DNA from: Streptomyces sp. NBC_00285
Lineage (GTDB): Bacteria > Actinomycetota > Actinomycetes > Streptomycetales > Streptomycetaceae
DNA length: 64,000 bases
Reading direction: 5' to 3'
Assembly (NCBI RefSeq): GCF_036174265.1
Contig: NZ_CP108055.1
Coordinates: 3,286,001 to 3,350,000 of the forward strand
Shown here: positions 1 to 8,883 of the stretch, piece after piece
Layout: each line of letters opens with the position of its first letter
Position numbering within the stretch: position 1 is the first letter of the stretch
Program-made: the position numbers and the translations under genes
The notes under the pieces: generated by a model
The model's database searches: none
The model's input: only the letters and a program-made list of their open reading frames with translations
Told to the model about the DNA's origin: nothing

Positions 1-1152
1 TACGAGGAGTACACCCACCTCTACTACGAGTCCTGGCTCGACCCCGAGGTGCGCTGGCTGCTGTCCACCGTGCCCAGTTGCATGATCTTCGACGACCACG
101 ACGTCATCGACGACTGGAACACCTCCGCGTCCTGGGTCGCGGACATGCGCGAAGTCCCTTGGTGGCAGGAGCGGTTGCTGAGCGGTCTGATGTCGTACTG
201 GGTGTACCAGCACCTCGGCAACCTCACCCCGGCCGAGCTGGCCACCGACCCGCTCTACGCCGCGGTACGCGAATCCCCGGACGGCACCGACGAGTTGCGT
301 GCCTTCGCCGCCAGGGCCGAGGCCGACGCCGCCTCCGTGCGCTGGAGCTACCGGCGCGACTTCGGCCGGGTGCGGCTGCTCATGGTCGACTCCCGCGCGG
401 CCCGCGTCCTCGACGAGGAGAGCCGCTCCATGCTCGACCCCGGCGAGGCCGAGTGGCTGCGCGAACAGGTGCTGGAGGAGCGCGACTCCTACGACCACCT
501 CCTGATCGGCACCTCGCTGCCCTGGCTGCTGCCGCACCTGGTGCACGACGCCGAGGCGTGGGACGCCGCGCTGTGCCGGGGCGATCGCGGGGCGCGCTGG
601 GCCCGGTTCGGGGAGGATCTGCGGCGCAAGGCGGACCTGGAGCACTGGGCGGCCTTCCCGGCGTCCTTCACGGCGCTGGCGGACCTGATCGCCGAGGTGG
701 GGTCGGGGCCCGAGGCGCCGGCGACGGTGCTGGTGCTCTCGGGGGACGTGCACCACGCGTATGTGGCCGAGCCCACGTGGTACACCGGCGGACCGGACTC
801 CCTCGTCCTCCAGCTCACCTGCTCCCCCGTCCACAACTCCGTGCCCAGCTGGATCCGGTTCGGCTTCCGCTTCGGCTGGAGTGGCACGGCACGGGCGCTC
901 GGACGGCGCCTCGCCCGGCACGGAGGCTGCGAGCGGCCGCCGGTCTCCTGGCGGCACACGGGCGGTCCCTGGTTCGGCAACCAGCTCATGACGCTGACGC
1001 TGAGCGGGCGTTCGGCGAAGCTGCGGCTGGAGCAGGCGCGGGAGGGAAAGGGGGACGGGGACCAGGGGCGGGCGCGGCTGCGGACGGTCTCGGAGACCCG
1101 ACTCACCGGGGAGAGCGGCCGGGAGAAGTCCCGGTCCACCTTTGCTGATTGA
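1..1152 (+). CDS. PhoD-like metallophosphatase, C-terminal part (5' end outside window)
   Basis: The reading frame is open from the first base and ends at TGA 1150-1152, so only the last 383 residues are present. It resembles alkaline phosphatase D family enzymes, binuclear metal phosphoesterases that are usually exported. Visible family marks are FDDHDVIDDWN at visible residues 30-40 and SGDVHHAY near residue 246, both metal-site motifs. The final 40 or so residues are rich in R, G and E and look like an unstructured tail. Signal peptide and N-terminal domain cannot be judged. The substrate is not known; phosphodiester or phosphomonoester cleavage is a family-level inference. Confidence 0.85.
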   Translation, partial: YEEYTHLYYESWLDPEVRWLLSTVPSCMIFDDHDVIDDWNTSASWVADMREVPWWQERLLSGLMSYWVYQHLGNLTPAELATDPLYAAVRESPDGTDELRAFAARAEADAASVRWSYRRDFGRVRLLMVDSRAARVLDEESRSMLDPGEAEWLREQVLEERDSYDHLLIGTSLPWLLPHLVHDAEAWDAALCRGDRGARWARFGEDLRRKADLEHWAAFPASFTALADLIAEVGSGPEAPATVLVLSGDVHHAYVAEPTWYTGGPDSLVLQLTCSPVHNSVPSWIRFGFRFGWSGTARALGRRLARHGGCERPPVSWRHTGGPWFGNQLMTLTLSGRSAKLRLEQAREGKGDGDQGRARLRTVSETRLTGESGREKSRSTFAD

Positions 1153-1461
1153 CCGTCAAAAACCCTTCTATGTCGGGCAGTTCACGTCCGGCGCACCCCT
1201 GGCGGGCGGGCACCCGGATGCCCGCGACGGGCGGGCGGCCAGGTGTAAATTCGGTCACACTTTCGGACGCCAGGATCGGTGACGACAGGCGCTCCACGTG
1301 CAGCTCCGACTGGAACAGCAGGGACAGTTGGGGCAAACGGATGGCTAAATGTTGAACTTGCAAGCATGAATCAGGGGCACCTACCGTGGATGGCTCACTC
1401 GGTTCCATCCCCCTGGGGCGACCCCCCTGTGGGACCGACCCGACCGAAGGAGTCCCCCACA
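1153..1461. other. intergenic region upstream of the doxX-like gene
   Basis: No credible gene is visible in these 309 bases. The region turns AT-richer from about 1345 and holds the 8-bp palindrome CTTGCAAG at 1357-1364, inside TTGAACTTGCAAGC. That could be a regulator site for the downstream doxX-like gene, but there is no second half-site, so this is weak. A good ribosome binding site (GAAGGAG, 1446-1452) belongs to the next gene. Confidence 0.4.
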
Positions 1462-1911
1462 ATGACCGGACGCCTCAACAGCGCCCAGCCATACGCCCTC
1501 GGCCTCTACCGCATCGTCGTCGGCCTGCTCTTCCTCTGTCACGGTGCCGCCGCGCTCTTCGGCGTACTCGGCGGAGCCGCCGGCACCGACGGCGGTACCG
1601 TCGGTGCCGGCACCTGGCCCGGCTGGTACGCGGCCGTGATCCAACTCGTCTGCGGCGGCCTGGTGCTGTTCGGCCTGGGCACGCGCGTCGCCGCATTCGT
1701 CGCCGCGGGGTCCATGGCGTATGCGTACTTCAAGGTCCACCAGCCGATGGCCCTGTGGCCCATGCAGAACGGCGGCGAGGCCGCCGCGATGTTCTGCTGG
1801 GCCCTGGTGCTGCTGGTCTTCACCGGGTCCGGCGCGTTCGGCCTGGACCGGCTGTTCACGAAACGCTCGGCACAGGAACGGAGGCCGGCCGCGGAGCCGG
1901 TAACGGTCTGA
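1462..1911 (+). CDS. DoxX family membrane protein
   Basis: A 149-residue integral membrane protein with about four hydrophobic segments. The N-terminal signature RIVVGLLFLCHGAAALFG fits the DoxX pattern of a first helix ending in a conserved HG. Family members are linked to redox homeostasis and quinone or thiosulfate oxidation, but the role of single actinobacterial DoxX proteins is unclear. I chose ATG 1462 because GAAGGAG lies 9 nt upstream; the frame is open earlier (from 1279) but that stretch is not membrane-like. It is followed directly by a strong hairpin terminator, so it is probably transcribed alone. Confidence 0.85.
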   Translation: MTGRLNSAQPYALGLYRIVVGLLFLCHGAAALFGVLGGAAGTDGGTVGAGTWPGWYAAVIQLVCGGLVLFGLGTRVAAFVAAGSMAYAYFKVHQPMALWPMQNGGEAAAMFCWALVLLVFTGSGAFGLDRLFTKRSAQERRPAAEPVTV

Positions 1912-1923
1912 GCCGACGTCACA

Positions 1924-1966
1924 CGGTGCCCTCCCCGCATTGTCCGAGTTCGCGGGGAGGGCACCG
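1924..1966 (+). terminator. 15-bp perfect hairpin after the doxX-like gene
   Basis: Arms 1924-1938 and 1952-1966 are exact inverse complements (15 bp) around a 13-nt loop, starting 13 nt after the doxX-like stop codon. No U-tract follows, as is common for Streptomyces terminators. Confidence 0.75.
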
Positions 1967-2358
1967 CCGCGCCCGGCCCACGCCGACCGTCCGGCGCCGG
2001 GTCGGCCTACAACCGCCGGGAGTGCCGTATTCGGGCGCGTCGGCCCACCTGCCGAAGTGATCATCGCCGCGTCAGGCAGGCCCGACCGACCGGCCGCACA
2101 AACCGGCAGGCCCCGACCGACCGGGCCGTGCACACCAGCAAGTTCAGGCAGCCCTGCCCTCCGGGGCAAAGGGGCCGTAGACCTCTGGCAGTCCCGGCAG
2201 CGCCGGCGGCCCCCGCTACGGGACGTTCACCCGGCCGTCCCCGGACGCGGCAGCCGGGTGAACATGCCGCGCCCATCCCATGAGCCCCCCGTGAATCTCC
2301 GGTCACACCCTGGGCGTACGCTGTATGGCTGTCTACGGGGGAATCACGGGGAGTCGCG
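1967..2358. other. intergenic region with an imperfect direct repeat
   Basis: No gene is supported here. A GGCAGGCCC-CGACCGACCGG unit occurs twice, at about 2075-2096 and 2105-2128, with a period near 30 bp. A possible promoter for the downstream DedA-like gene lies near 2315-2330 (TACGCT, TATGGC), not decisively. Confidence 0.35.
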
Positions 2359-2970
2359 GTGCTGGAAAATCTGGGGTCACTGACCGGCAGTCCATGGATC
2401 TACGCCATGGTCGCGCTGTCGGTGCTCCTCGACGTGTTCGTGCCGCTGCTGCCGAGCGGTGTGCTGGTCATCACGGCCGCGACGGCGGCGGCCGCGGGCA
2501 GCGCGGCGACCGGTCGGGTCCCCGACGTCATGTCGCTCATCCTCTGCGCGACGACGGCGTCCGTACTGGGTGACCTGGCGGCCTACCGGCTCGCCTGGCG
2601 CGGCGGCGAGCGCCTGGACCGCGCGATCGCCCGCTCGCGTCGCCTCACCACCGCGCAGGAACGTCTCGGCGCCGCGCTGACAACGGGCGGCGGCGCCCTG
2701 GTCGTCCTCGCCCGCTTCGCCCCCGCGGGCCGCTCGGTGGTCTCCCTGCTGGCCGGCACGGCCCATCGCCGAGCCCGCGACTTCCTCCCCTGGTCCGCCC
2801 TCGCCGGCCTCTCCTGGGCGGCGTACAGCGTGGCCCTCGGGTACTTCGGCGCGCACTGGCTGGGAGCGACATGGCTGGCGACGGCGGTGTCGGTGGCGGC
2901 GCTTTTCGGGGCGGGGGCGGGCGCCGCTTTCGTGATGCGTCGGCAGCCGGTGGTCGCGGAGGCCGGGTAA
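2359..2970 (+). CDS. DedA-like membrane protein
   Basis: A 203-residue protein with several hydrophobic helices. DVFVPLLPSGVLVITAATA (about residues 18-36) matches the re-entrant hairpin typical of the DedA/VTT family, and LARFAPAGRSVVSLLAG matches the family's R-F-x-P-x-G-R-x motif. Family proteins include lipid scramblases and polyprenyl-phosphate transporters of the inner membrane; the substrate here is unknown. Start is GTG 2359 with GGGGAG about 9 nt upstream. A second DedA-type gene is at 11439. A convergent DUF2277 gene follows. Confidence 0.75.
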   Translation: MLENLGSLTGSPWIYAMVALSVLLDVFVPLLPSGVLVITAATAAAAGSAATGRVPDVMSLILCATTASVLGDLAAYRLAWRGGERLDRAIARSRRLTTAQERLGAALTTGGGALVVLARFAPAGRSVVSLLAGTAHRRARDFLPWSALAGLSWAAYSVALGYFGAHWLGATWLATAVSVAALFGAGAGAAFVMRRQPVVAEAG

Positions 2971-3051
2971 CGGGGGCGACGGGGGCTGTTCGCCTGTCTC
3001 CCGGCCCTGGCGGGTCACCGGCACCGGCGGCACGAGCGGTGTCTGCAAGGC

Positions 3052-3282
3052 TCATCCCGCCTCGCGCCGAACCGCCCCTCGTACCTCCAGTCCGGCCAGC
3101 AACTCCGCTGTCGCCTCCGCGATCACCTCCACGGCCCGTTCGAACACCTCCTGGTTGTGCGCGGCCGGTGCCCGGAAGCCCGACACCTTTCGCACGTACT
3201 GAAGCGCGGCGGCCCGAATCTCGTCCTCCGTCGCCTCCTCGGGCAGTACAGGCGGACGAAGCGTCTTGATGCTGCGGCACAT
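3052..3282 (-). CDS. DUF2277 family protein
   Basis: A 76-residue cytoplasmic protein beginning MCRSIKTLRPP and containing LQYVRKVSGFRAPAAHN, the hallmark of DUF2277. Function is unknown. ATG 3282 was chosen because the family starts at MCRSIK and GGAGGGAG lies about 8 nt upstream; the frame extends further upstream but without family similarity. It is divergent from the ketopantoate reductase homologue at 3423. Confidence 0.85.
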   Translation of the reverse strand: MCRSIKTLRPPVLPEEATEDEIRAAALQYVRKVSGFRAPAAHNQEVFERAVEVIAEATAELLAGLEVRGAVRREAG

Positions 3283-3422
3283 ACCGACAGTCTCCCTCCG
3301 CCGCCGGATTACCGCTCCCGCCTCCGGCGAATCGACGCTTCTCACCGCCCCCGCTCGATGCCATGATCCTCAACGAGGCGGCCACCGATTCCGGGGCCGA
3401 CCGACGAGAGGAACACTCCGAC

Positions 3423-4349
3423 ATGGCGCGCGAGATCGCGTACGACCCGCCACACCAGGATCTGACCGTGGCCGTCCTGGGACCCGGCGGTACCGGCGGC
3501 CTCCTCGCCGCTCTCCTGGCCCGCGCCGGACACCGCGTGATCTGCCTGGCCCGCGACGACACGGCTGAGGCCCTTCGCACGACCGGCATCCAGGTCCGCA
3601 GCGCTGCGTTCGGCGACTTCACGGCCCGCGTGGAGGCCGACACCGAACTGCGCGAGCCGGTCGACGCCTGCGTGATCGCCGTCAAGCACACCTCCCTGGC
3701 CGCCGCTCTCGACCGCGTACCGTCCACCGTCCTCGGCGACGGCCTGGTCGTCCCCCTCCTGAACGGCGTCGAACACCCGGCGGCCCTCCGCAGCCGCTAC
3801 CGTCCGGACCGGGTCGCCCCCGCGGTGATCCGGGTCGAGTCGACGAGGGTCGCACCAGGCGTCATCGAGCACGGCAGTCCCTTCGCCGAGGTCGACCTGG
3901 CCGGCGACGACGTCCCCCGTGAACGTCTCGACGCACTCGCCACCGCTCTGGCCGCAGCCGGTCCCGGCACCCGGGTCCTGGACGACGAGTCGGCCGCCCT
4001 GTGGGCCAAGATGTCCTTCCTCGCGCCCTTCGCCCTCCTGACCACCCTGCACGCTCTGCCCCTCGGTGACGTACGCACCCGCCATCGCGAGGAACTGGCC
4101 GCCCTGGTCGGGGAAACGGCGGCGGTCAGCGCGGCCTGCGGAGGTCCTTCCGACCCCGCCCAGGCCCTCGCCCGCTACGACGCCTTCCCGCCCGGGACGA
4201 AGTCGTCGATGCAGCGCGACTCGGAGGCGGGCCGCCCGCTCGAACTGGACGCCATCGGAGGGGCGTTGCTGCGCGCGGCGCAACGGCACGGGGTGAAGGT
4301 GCCCGTCGCGGCCCGGGTGGTAGGGGAGTTGGCGGCCGCCGCCCGCTGA
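3423..4349 (+). CDS. 2-dehydropantoate 2-reductase family protein (ApbA/PanE-like)
   Basis: A 308-residue NAD(P)-dependent reductase. The N-terminal Rossmann stretch VAVLGPGGTGGLLAALLARAGH carries the GxGxxG nucleotide motif, and a helical C-terminal ApbA_C-type domain follows with DSEAGRPLELDAIGGALLRAAQRHGV, a conserved substrate-site region. The family reduces ketopantoate to pantoate in coenzyme A synthesis. Paralogues are common in Streptomyces, so true PanE function is not certain. ATG 3423 with GAGAGGA upstream is preferred over ATG 3363, whose extra 20 residues are not family-like. Confidence 0.8.
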   Translation: MAREIAYDPPHQDLTVAVLGPGGTGGLLAALLARAGHRVICLARDDTAEALRTTGIQVRSAAFGDFTARVEADTELREPVDACVIAVKHTSLAAALDRVPSTVLGDGLVVPLLNGVEHPAALRSRYRPDRVAPAVIRVESTRVAPGVIEHGSPFAEVDLAGDDVPRERLDALATALAAAGPGTRVLDDESAALWAKMSFLAPFALLTTLHALPLGDVRTRHREELAALVGETAAVSAACGGPSDPAQALARYDAFPPGTKSSMQRDSEAGRPLELDAIGGALLRAAQRHGVKVPVAARVVGELAAAAR

Positions 4350-4370
4350 GATCCTGCCCCGGCCGTCGCC

Positions 4371-4402
4371 GACCGGTGGCCGGCGGCCGGTGGCGGCCGG
4401 TC
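4371..4402. terminator. G+C-rich hairpin between convergent genes
   Basis: GACCGG (4371-4376) and CCGGTC (4397-4402) pair around an inner GGCCG/CGGCC, giving an interrupted stem between the stop codons of the reductase and the GNAT gene. Confidence 0.45.
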
Positions 4403-4924
4403 TCAGCCCGCCAGGTCGAACCGCCAGTCGTTCGACGTGATCCAGTGCCCCTTCGGGTACTCGAACTCGGCCTGTCCCAGCAGGGTGAAGCCCGCCCGGC
4501 GGCAGACGCTGTTCGACGCGGTGTGCTCCACACTCGGGAACGCGTGCAGATACCGGTGCCGGCCTGCGGCCCGTGCCTCCTTCACGACAGCGCGGGCCGC
4601 CTGCGCGGCCAGCCTCCGCCCCTGGAATTCGGGCAGGATCCCCCACCCCGTCTCCCATATCGCGGAGTCCTGCCACACCCGCTCCCAGAACCCCACCGAA
4701 CCGACGGTCTCCCCGCCCTCCGCGAGCGCGACGCGGTACATCTGCCCCGACGACAGCTCGACGTACCGCCGGTGCCGCGCGACGAGTTTCTCCCCGCTCT
4801 CGGGACCGCCCAGGTGCGCGGTCATCTCGGGGCTGTTGGTCCGCTCCAGCAGCCAGAAGTCGCCCTCCGCCCAGGGCACCAGCCGCACCTGCTCCGCTTG
4901 CGCTTCCGCCTCTACCGCTGCCAT
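4403..4924 (-). CDS. GNAT family N-acetyltransferase
   Basis: A 173-residue acetyltransferase. Residues around WGILPEFQGRRLAAQAARAVV supply the acetyl-CoA pyrophosphate loop (Q/R-x-x-G-x-A-like), followed by NSVCRRAGFTLLG, the usual C-terminal GNAT motif. The acceptor substrate is unknown; the shape is close to RimJ/RimL-type enzymes. ATG 4924 is supported by TAGCCT at 4937-4932 placed 7 nt upstream, a leaderless layout seen repeatedly in this window. Confidence 0.8.
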   Translation of the reverse strand: MAAVEAEAQAEQVRLVPWAEGDFWLLERTNSPEMTAHLGGPESGEKLVARHRRYVELSSGQMYRVALAEGGETVGSVGFWERVWQDSAIWETGWGILPEFQGRRLAAQAARAVVKEARAAGRHRYLHAFPSVEHTASNSVCRRAGFTLLGQAEFEYPKGHWITSNDWRFDLAG

Positions 4925-5001
4925 GCCTTTCAGGCTAGACGCCGGGTCTGACAACACCCCCACCCACCGAAACGGCCCCGACCCGCCCACCCGTCAGGAA
5001 G

Positions 5002-6255
5002 TCATCGGGACGAGGTCGGGACGGCCCCGCCCCCGCGGGAACCGCGCACCCGCCCCGCAGGCCGGGCCAGGTGCGCGGCCACGGCCATGACGGCGACGGA
5101 GACCAGGACGATACCGGCGCCGACGTAGAGGGGTGCGGTGTAGCCGAGGCCCGCCGTGATCGCGAGGCCTCCGGCCCAGGCGCCCAGCGCGTTGCCGAGG
5201 TTGGAGGCCGACACGTTGGCGCCGGCGGCCAGTGCCGCGCCCTGCGCGTAGTCGGTGACGCGGGTGATCATTCCGGGCACGCCGGCGAACCCGAACACCC
5301 CCATCAGGAACACCAGCACCACCGATGCCGCGGCGTTGGCCGCCAGCAGTCCGAACACGGCCAGGGTGACGGTGAGGCCGGCCGGCGCGAGGAGCAGCGC
5401 GCGGTCACGGTCGTGGTCGGCGGCCCGCCCGCCGACCAGGTTCCCGACGACCAGGCCGACGCCGTACACCATGAGCAGCCAGGCGACATCCGTCGAGGAG
5501 AAGCCTCCGACCTCGGTGAACGTGTAGGCGAGGTAGCTGAACGCGCCGAACATCCCGCCGTAGCTGAGCGCGGTCGCCAGCAGGGTCAGCCACACCTGTG
5601 CCGACCGGAACGCTCCGGCCTGGGCGCGCAGGCCGGTGGGCGGTGCCGGTTGCGACCAGGACGTCGGCGGGGCCTCCGCGGCGCGGCCCGGCACGAAGGC
5701 GACGATGCCCGCGAGCGCGAGCAGGCCGATGGCGGTCACCGCCCAGAAGGCGGCCCGCCAGCCCCAGCGCTCCCCGACGAGCGCGCCGAACGGCACGCCC
5801 AGCACGTTCGCGACCGTCAGTCCGGCGAACATGACGGCCACCGCGCGGGACTTCCTCTCGGGCGCGACCAGGCTGCGCGCGACCAGTGATCCGATGCCGA
5901 AGAACGACCCGTGGCACAGCGCCGCGACGATCCGCCCCAGCATCATGACCTCGTAGTCCGGTGCGATCGCGGACAGCAGGTTGCCGACGACGAAGAGGAC
6001 CACCAGGCCGACCAGGACCTGTTTCCGGGGCAGTCGTGCCGTCGCCGCGGTCAGGGCGATCGCACCGACGGCGACGCTCAACGCATATCCGGAGATCAGC
6101 CGGCCCGCGACCGCCTCGGACACCGCGAAACTCGACGCCACCTGCGGCAGCAGCCCCGCGATCAGGAACTCGGTCAGACCGATCCCGAACCCGCCGACCG
6201 CCAGCGCGACGAGCCCCCTGGGCATCCGTCGCCGTTCTTGGAGTTTCGCGTCCAT
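5002..6255 (-). CDS. MFS transporter, drug/sugar efflux (DHA1) type
   Basis: A 417-residue protein with about 12 transmembrane helices. GFGIGLTEFLIAGLLPQVA in helix 1 is typical of the DHA1 group that includes AraJ, Cmx and arabinose or chloramphenicol exporters, and the loop 2-3 region GYALSVAVGAIALTAATARLPRK follows. Substrate cannot be read from sequence. ATG 6255 is chosen since GAGGG lies about 9 nt upstream; the open frame upstream is a non-membrane extension. It is divergent from the YihY gene; the 134-bp gap holds near-symmetric elements (TCCATGGACA near 6288, CTTGGACATA near 6310), a possible shared operator. Confidence 0.85.
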   Translation of the reverse strand: MDAKLQERRRMPRGLVALAVGGFGIGLTEFLIAGLLPQVASSFAVSEAVAGRLISGYALSVAVGAIALTAATARLPRKQVLVGLVVLFVVGNLLSAIAPDYEVMMLGRIVAALCHGSFFGIGSLVARSLVAPERKSRAVAVMFAGLTVANVLGVPFGALVGERWGWRAAFWAVTAIGLLALAGIVAFVPGRAAEAPPTSWSQPAPPTGLRAQAGAFRSAQVWLTLLATALSYGGMFGAFSYLAYTFTEVGGFSSTDVAWLLMVYGVGLVVGNLVGGRAADHDRDRALLLAPAGLTVTLAVFGLLAANAAASVVLVFLMGVFGFAGVPGMITRVTDYAQGAALAAGANVSASNLGNALGAWAGGLAITAGLGYTAPLYVGAGIVLVSVAVMAVAAHLARPAGRVRGSRGGGAVPTSSR

Positions 6256-6389
6256 GGCCCGACCCTCGCGTCGGGGCCGCGGACGGTCCATGGACAAAGA
6301 AGGGAAGGCCCTTGGACATACGAGGTCGGGCAGAGGGTTTGATGGGGCACCTGACCTGAAGCAGCCGTACGACAAGGAGAGTCCGCACC

Positions 6390-7355
6390 ATGGGAACCGT
6401 CGTCACCGTCCCGCAGACCCGGGACATGATCGGGGACGAGCTCTCCGGAGACGAGGCGTTCACCGCCCTGCGCCACTACGGGGGGCTGCGGCTGCTGGTC
6501 GACTCCTTCGCGCGGTTCCGTTACGCGGACGGCTTCACCAACGCGCGTGCCCTCGCCTTCCAGGTGGTGCTCGGGCTGGTTCCGTGCACCGTGGCGCTGG
6601 TCGGGCTGGCCACCTCGGTGCGCACGGAGGGCGTGGGCCGGATCATCGAGCTCACACTCGGCCGGATCGTGCCGGGCGCCAGCGCCGCGATCGTCGAGGA
6701 CGCCTTCGAGGGAACGCGGCGCACCGCGCAGGGCGGTGTCTGGAGCACGCTCGCCCTCTGGCTCGGCCTGGGCTTCGCGCTGTTGAACCTCGCCTCGGCC
6801 ATGGGCCAGATCGAACGCGGCGCCAACCGGATCTACGGCATCGAGCGCGATCGGCCCTTCCCGCGCAAGTACACGCGCGGGTTCGTGCTCGCGCTCGCCG
6901 CCGGTCTGCCCCTGGTACTCGGGTTCGTCGTGCTCGTCGCCGGCGACGCCGTGGGTGACGCGGTGGCGGAATCCACCGGGCGGACGGGCAGCGGACCGCA
7001 GTGGTGGAGCGTGCTCGACATCCCCGTGGGGCTCGCGCTGGCCTGGGTGGCCTCCGCCGTGATCTTCCGTTGGTCGCCCCGTCGGGTGCAGCCCGGTTAC
7101 ACCTGGCTGGCCTTCGGTTCGGCCGTACATCTGCTGCTGTGGGTGGCGGCCACCTGGCTGCTCGCGCTGTACGTCGAGGAGAGCGGGGCCTTCGGCGCCC
7201 TGTACGGGCCGCTCACCGCGTTCATCGCCCTGCTGCTGTGGGCCAACCTCACCGCCGTCGCGCTCTTCCTCGGCATCGCGTTCGCCGCCCAGCTGGAAGC
7301 GGCCCGCGCGGGCGCGGAGTCAGCCGTCCACCCCGACCCCGGCCCGGGAGTCTGA
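6390..7355 (+). CDS. YihY/BrkB family inner-membrane protein
   Basis: A 321-residue membrane protein with about six helices. The sequence YADGFTNARALAFQVVLGLVP (residues 48-68) is the family's first-helix signature, and LNLASAMGQIERGANRIYGIERDRP follows. The family was once called ribonuclease BN and is now regarded as an integral membrane protein of unknown function. ATG 6390 has AAGGAGA about 9 nt upstream. A separate promoter from the divergent MFS gene is likely. Confidence 0.85.
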   Translation: MGTVVTVPQTRDMIGDELSGDEAFTALRHYGGLRLLVDSFARFRYADGFTNARALAFQVVLGLVPCTVALVGLATSVRTEGVGRIIELTLGRIVPGASAAIVEDAFEGTRRTAQGGVWSTLALWLGLGFALLNLASAMGQIERGANRIYGIERDRPFPRKYTRGFVLALAAGLPLVLGFVVLVAGDAVGDAVAESTGRTGSGPQWWSVLDIPVGLALAWVASAVIFRWSPRRVQPGYTWLAFGSAVHLLLWVAATWLLALYVEESGAFGALYGPLTAFIALLLWANLTAVALFLGIAFAAQLEAARAGAESAVHPDPGPGV

Positions 7356-7562
7356 CCCCGACGACGGCCGAAGCCACCCCGCGACCACCGGCCCCGACCC
7401 ACGGGACCGACCACCCGCGCCACCCCCGTCACCTCGCACCGCTGCCCGTCCACCCCACTCGCTGACGTCCGCCCGCCGTCAAGCCGTCAGCAGCACGGCC
7501 CCCGCCGACCATTCACCTCGCCGTCAGAGACCACCGCCAACGGCCCACCGCACGCCCCGCCC
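7356..7562. other. convergent intergenic gap
   Basis: A 207-bp gap between the YihY gene and a convergent hypothetical gene. No clear hairpin or gene is visible. Confidence 0.4.
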
Positions 7563-7988
7563 TCACCCCTCCGCCGCGGCCGTCACCGTCGCCGGGTCCA
7601 CTCCTGTCAGTTCGACGATGCGGTGGGGTGCCACGCCGGCGGCCAGTGCGCGTCCGATCAGGCCGTCCCGGCCGTCCGCGCTGTCGCGATAGGCGAGCAG
7701 TTCCTCCTCGACGCCGACGAGGGGCTCCGGTGCCATCGCGTGGCGGACCCGGCTCAGTTCCTCGTCGCTCAGTGGGACGGGCAGCCGTTCCGCCTCCTCG
7801 GGTACCGCCGCCGTCTCCTCGGGCGGCAGCAGCCGCAGGTGCGGGGAGGTGGGCGTGCTGCCCTGCGCGTCCAGCCACGCGCGGACCGCGGGGGTGTCCA
7901 TGCAGGCGAGCTCACCGACGGCCGCGGGGGCCACCCCGAGCTGTGCGGACGCGTCGTCGAGCAGGAACAGGTAGGCGTCGTCGGTCAT
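7563..7988 (-). CDS. hypothetical protein
   Basis: A 141-residue acidic soluble protein that I do not recognise. It has no membrane segment or signal peptide. The C-terminal GRALAAGVAPHRIVELTGVDPATVTAAAEG reads like a small helix-turn-helix (recurring hAxxGVxxxxIxxLTGVxPxTV), so a DNA-contact or scaffold role is conceivable. ATG 7988 has GGAG 10 nt upstream. Composition and codon use match its neighbours. Confidence 0.6.
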   Translation of the reverse strand: MTDDAYLFLLDDASAQLGVAPAAVGELACMDTPAVRAWLDAQGSTPTSPHLRLLPPEETAAVPEEAERLPVPLSDEELSRVRHAMAPEPLVGVEEELLAYRDSADGRDGLIGRALAAGVAPHRIVELTGVDPATVTAAAEG

Positions 7989-8162
7989 CTCGGCTCCTTC
8001 TCACCAGCGGCTGATCGACGTCCCATTACCCCGACTCGCCTCGATTACCGCAGGCATGCGGTCCCGCGGCTTCTCCCGAGCGCCGTCGTCCGGTCACACC
8101 CGTTCGCATGAACCTCCGGAAGCCACTCGCCACCCAAAATCGAACAGGCGTAGCATTGTGCC

Positions 8163-8507
8163 GTGGCTGAGACCTATGACTTTCCGAGTGACCTCCTCGC
8201 CGGTCAGGAGGAGCTGCATCAGGTCCGGGCCGAGCTGTCGGCCCTGCTCAAGCGGCTGCCCTGGTCGGTCGTACCGCTGGACGGCTTCAGCGACGACAAC
8301 GGTTGGCGCAAGGTGGAGCGCCCCGCCTCGCCCGGCTGGACCCCGGACGAACAGGCCGAGGTGGAGAAGCTCCGGCGGCGTGAACACGAACTCGCGGTCT
8401 TCGTCACCACCCACCGCTTCTGGACGGACGTGGCAGCACCGAAACGCGTGGACGCCCGCACCGGGCTCAAACACGCGCACGAGTCCCGCGCACAGGAGAC
8501 CTGCTGA
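8163..8507 (+). CDS. hypothetical protein
   Basis: A 114-residue soluble protein, starting MAETYDFPSDLLAGQEELHQVRAE, of a kind I associate with conserved Streptomyces hypotheticals. Charged helices dominate (LHQVRAELSALLKRL; DEQAEVEKLRRREHELAVF). Function is unknown. The GTG 8163 start is supported by a TAGCAT box at 8151-8156, 6 nt upstream, consistent with a leaderless transcript. A strong hairpin follows 33 nt after the stop. Confidence 0.65.
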   Translation: MAETYDFPSDLLAGQEELHQVRAELSALLKRLPWSVVPLDGFSDDNGWRKVERPASPGWTPDEQAEVEKLRRREHELAVFVTTHRFWTDVAAPKRVDARTGLKHAHESRAQETC

Positions 8508-8540
8508 ACGCGCGGAGGGACGGACAGGCAGAACGACGGA

Positions 8541-8568
8541 GGACCCCGGCCGAGATCGGCCGGGGTCC
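8541..8568. terminator. 13-bp hairpin between hypothetical gene and tRNA
   Basis: Arms 8541-8553 and 8556-8568 are exact inverse complements. It lies just beyond the 3' end of the minus-strand tRNA gene and after the plus-strand gene 8163-8507, so it can serve both directions. Confidence 0.75.
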
Positions 8569-8578
8569 TCTCCTCGTG

Positions 8579-8650
<72 letters not shown>

Positions 8651-8883
8651 GAGACGAGTCGACAGCCTACCTTGCCCGGGCCCCTGCCCTGCAAACCCTT
8701 TCTCGGTGGCCGACGGAGTCAGGGTCGGCACAGGGATCGGCTCAGGGTTGGTACGGGGGAAAACCCCACCCCGGATCCGGGAGCGACCCGGATCCCCCGC
8801 AGGAGCCGCGGTCCCTAGGGTCGAAGCAGGGTCGCGGACTGCCCGCGACCGCCCGTCCAGGGCAAGTTCAGGGGGAGATCGTC
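8651..8883. promoter_or_regulatory. upstream region of the DUF4097 gene
   Basis: This 233-bp stretch carries a GGATCCGGG/CCCGGATCC inverted repeat (8773-8781 and 8787-8795, loop AGCGA) about 20 bp before a TAGGGT -10-like box at 8816-8821. The spacing suggests a regulator site over the -35 region. The predicted leader would be about 55 nt and ends in a GGGGGAGA ribosome binding site (8870-8877). Confidence 0.5.

Noticed and set aside
2075..2128. Two-unit repeat as a possible CRISPR or tandem array
   Set aside because: Only two imperfect GC-rich units with an 8-10 nt gap; no array, no cas genes.
5002..6255. Chloramphenicol resistance gene
   Set aside because: The protein resembles the DHA1 efflux group in general; the sequence alone does not support a specific drug.
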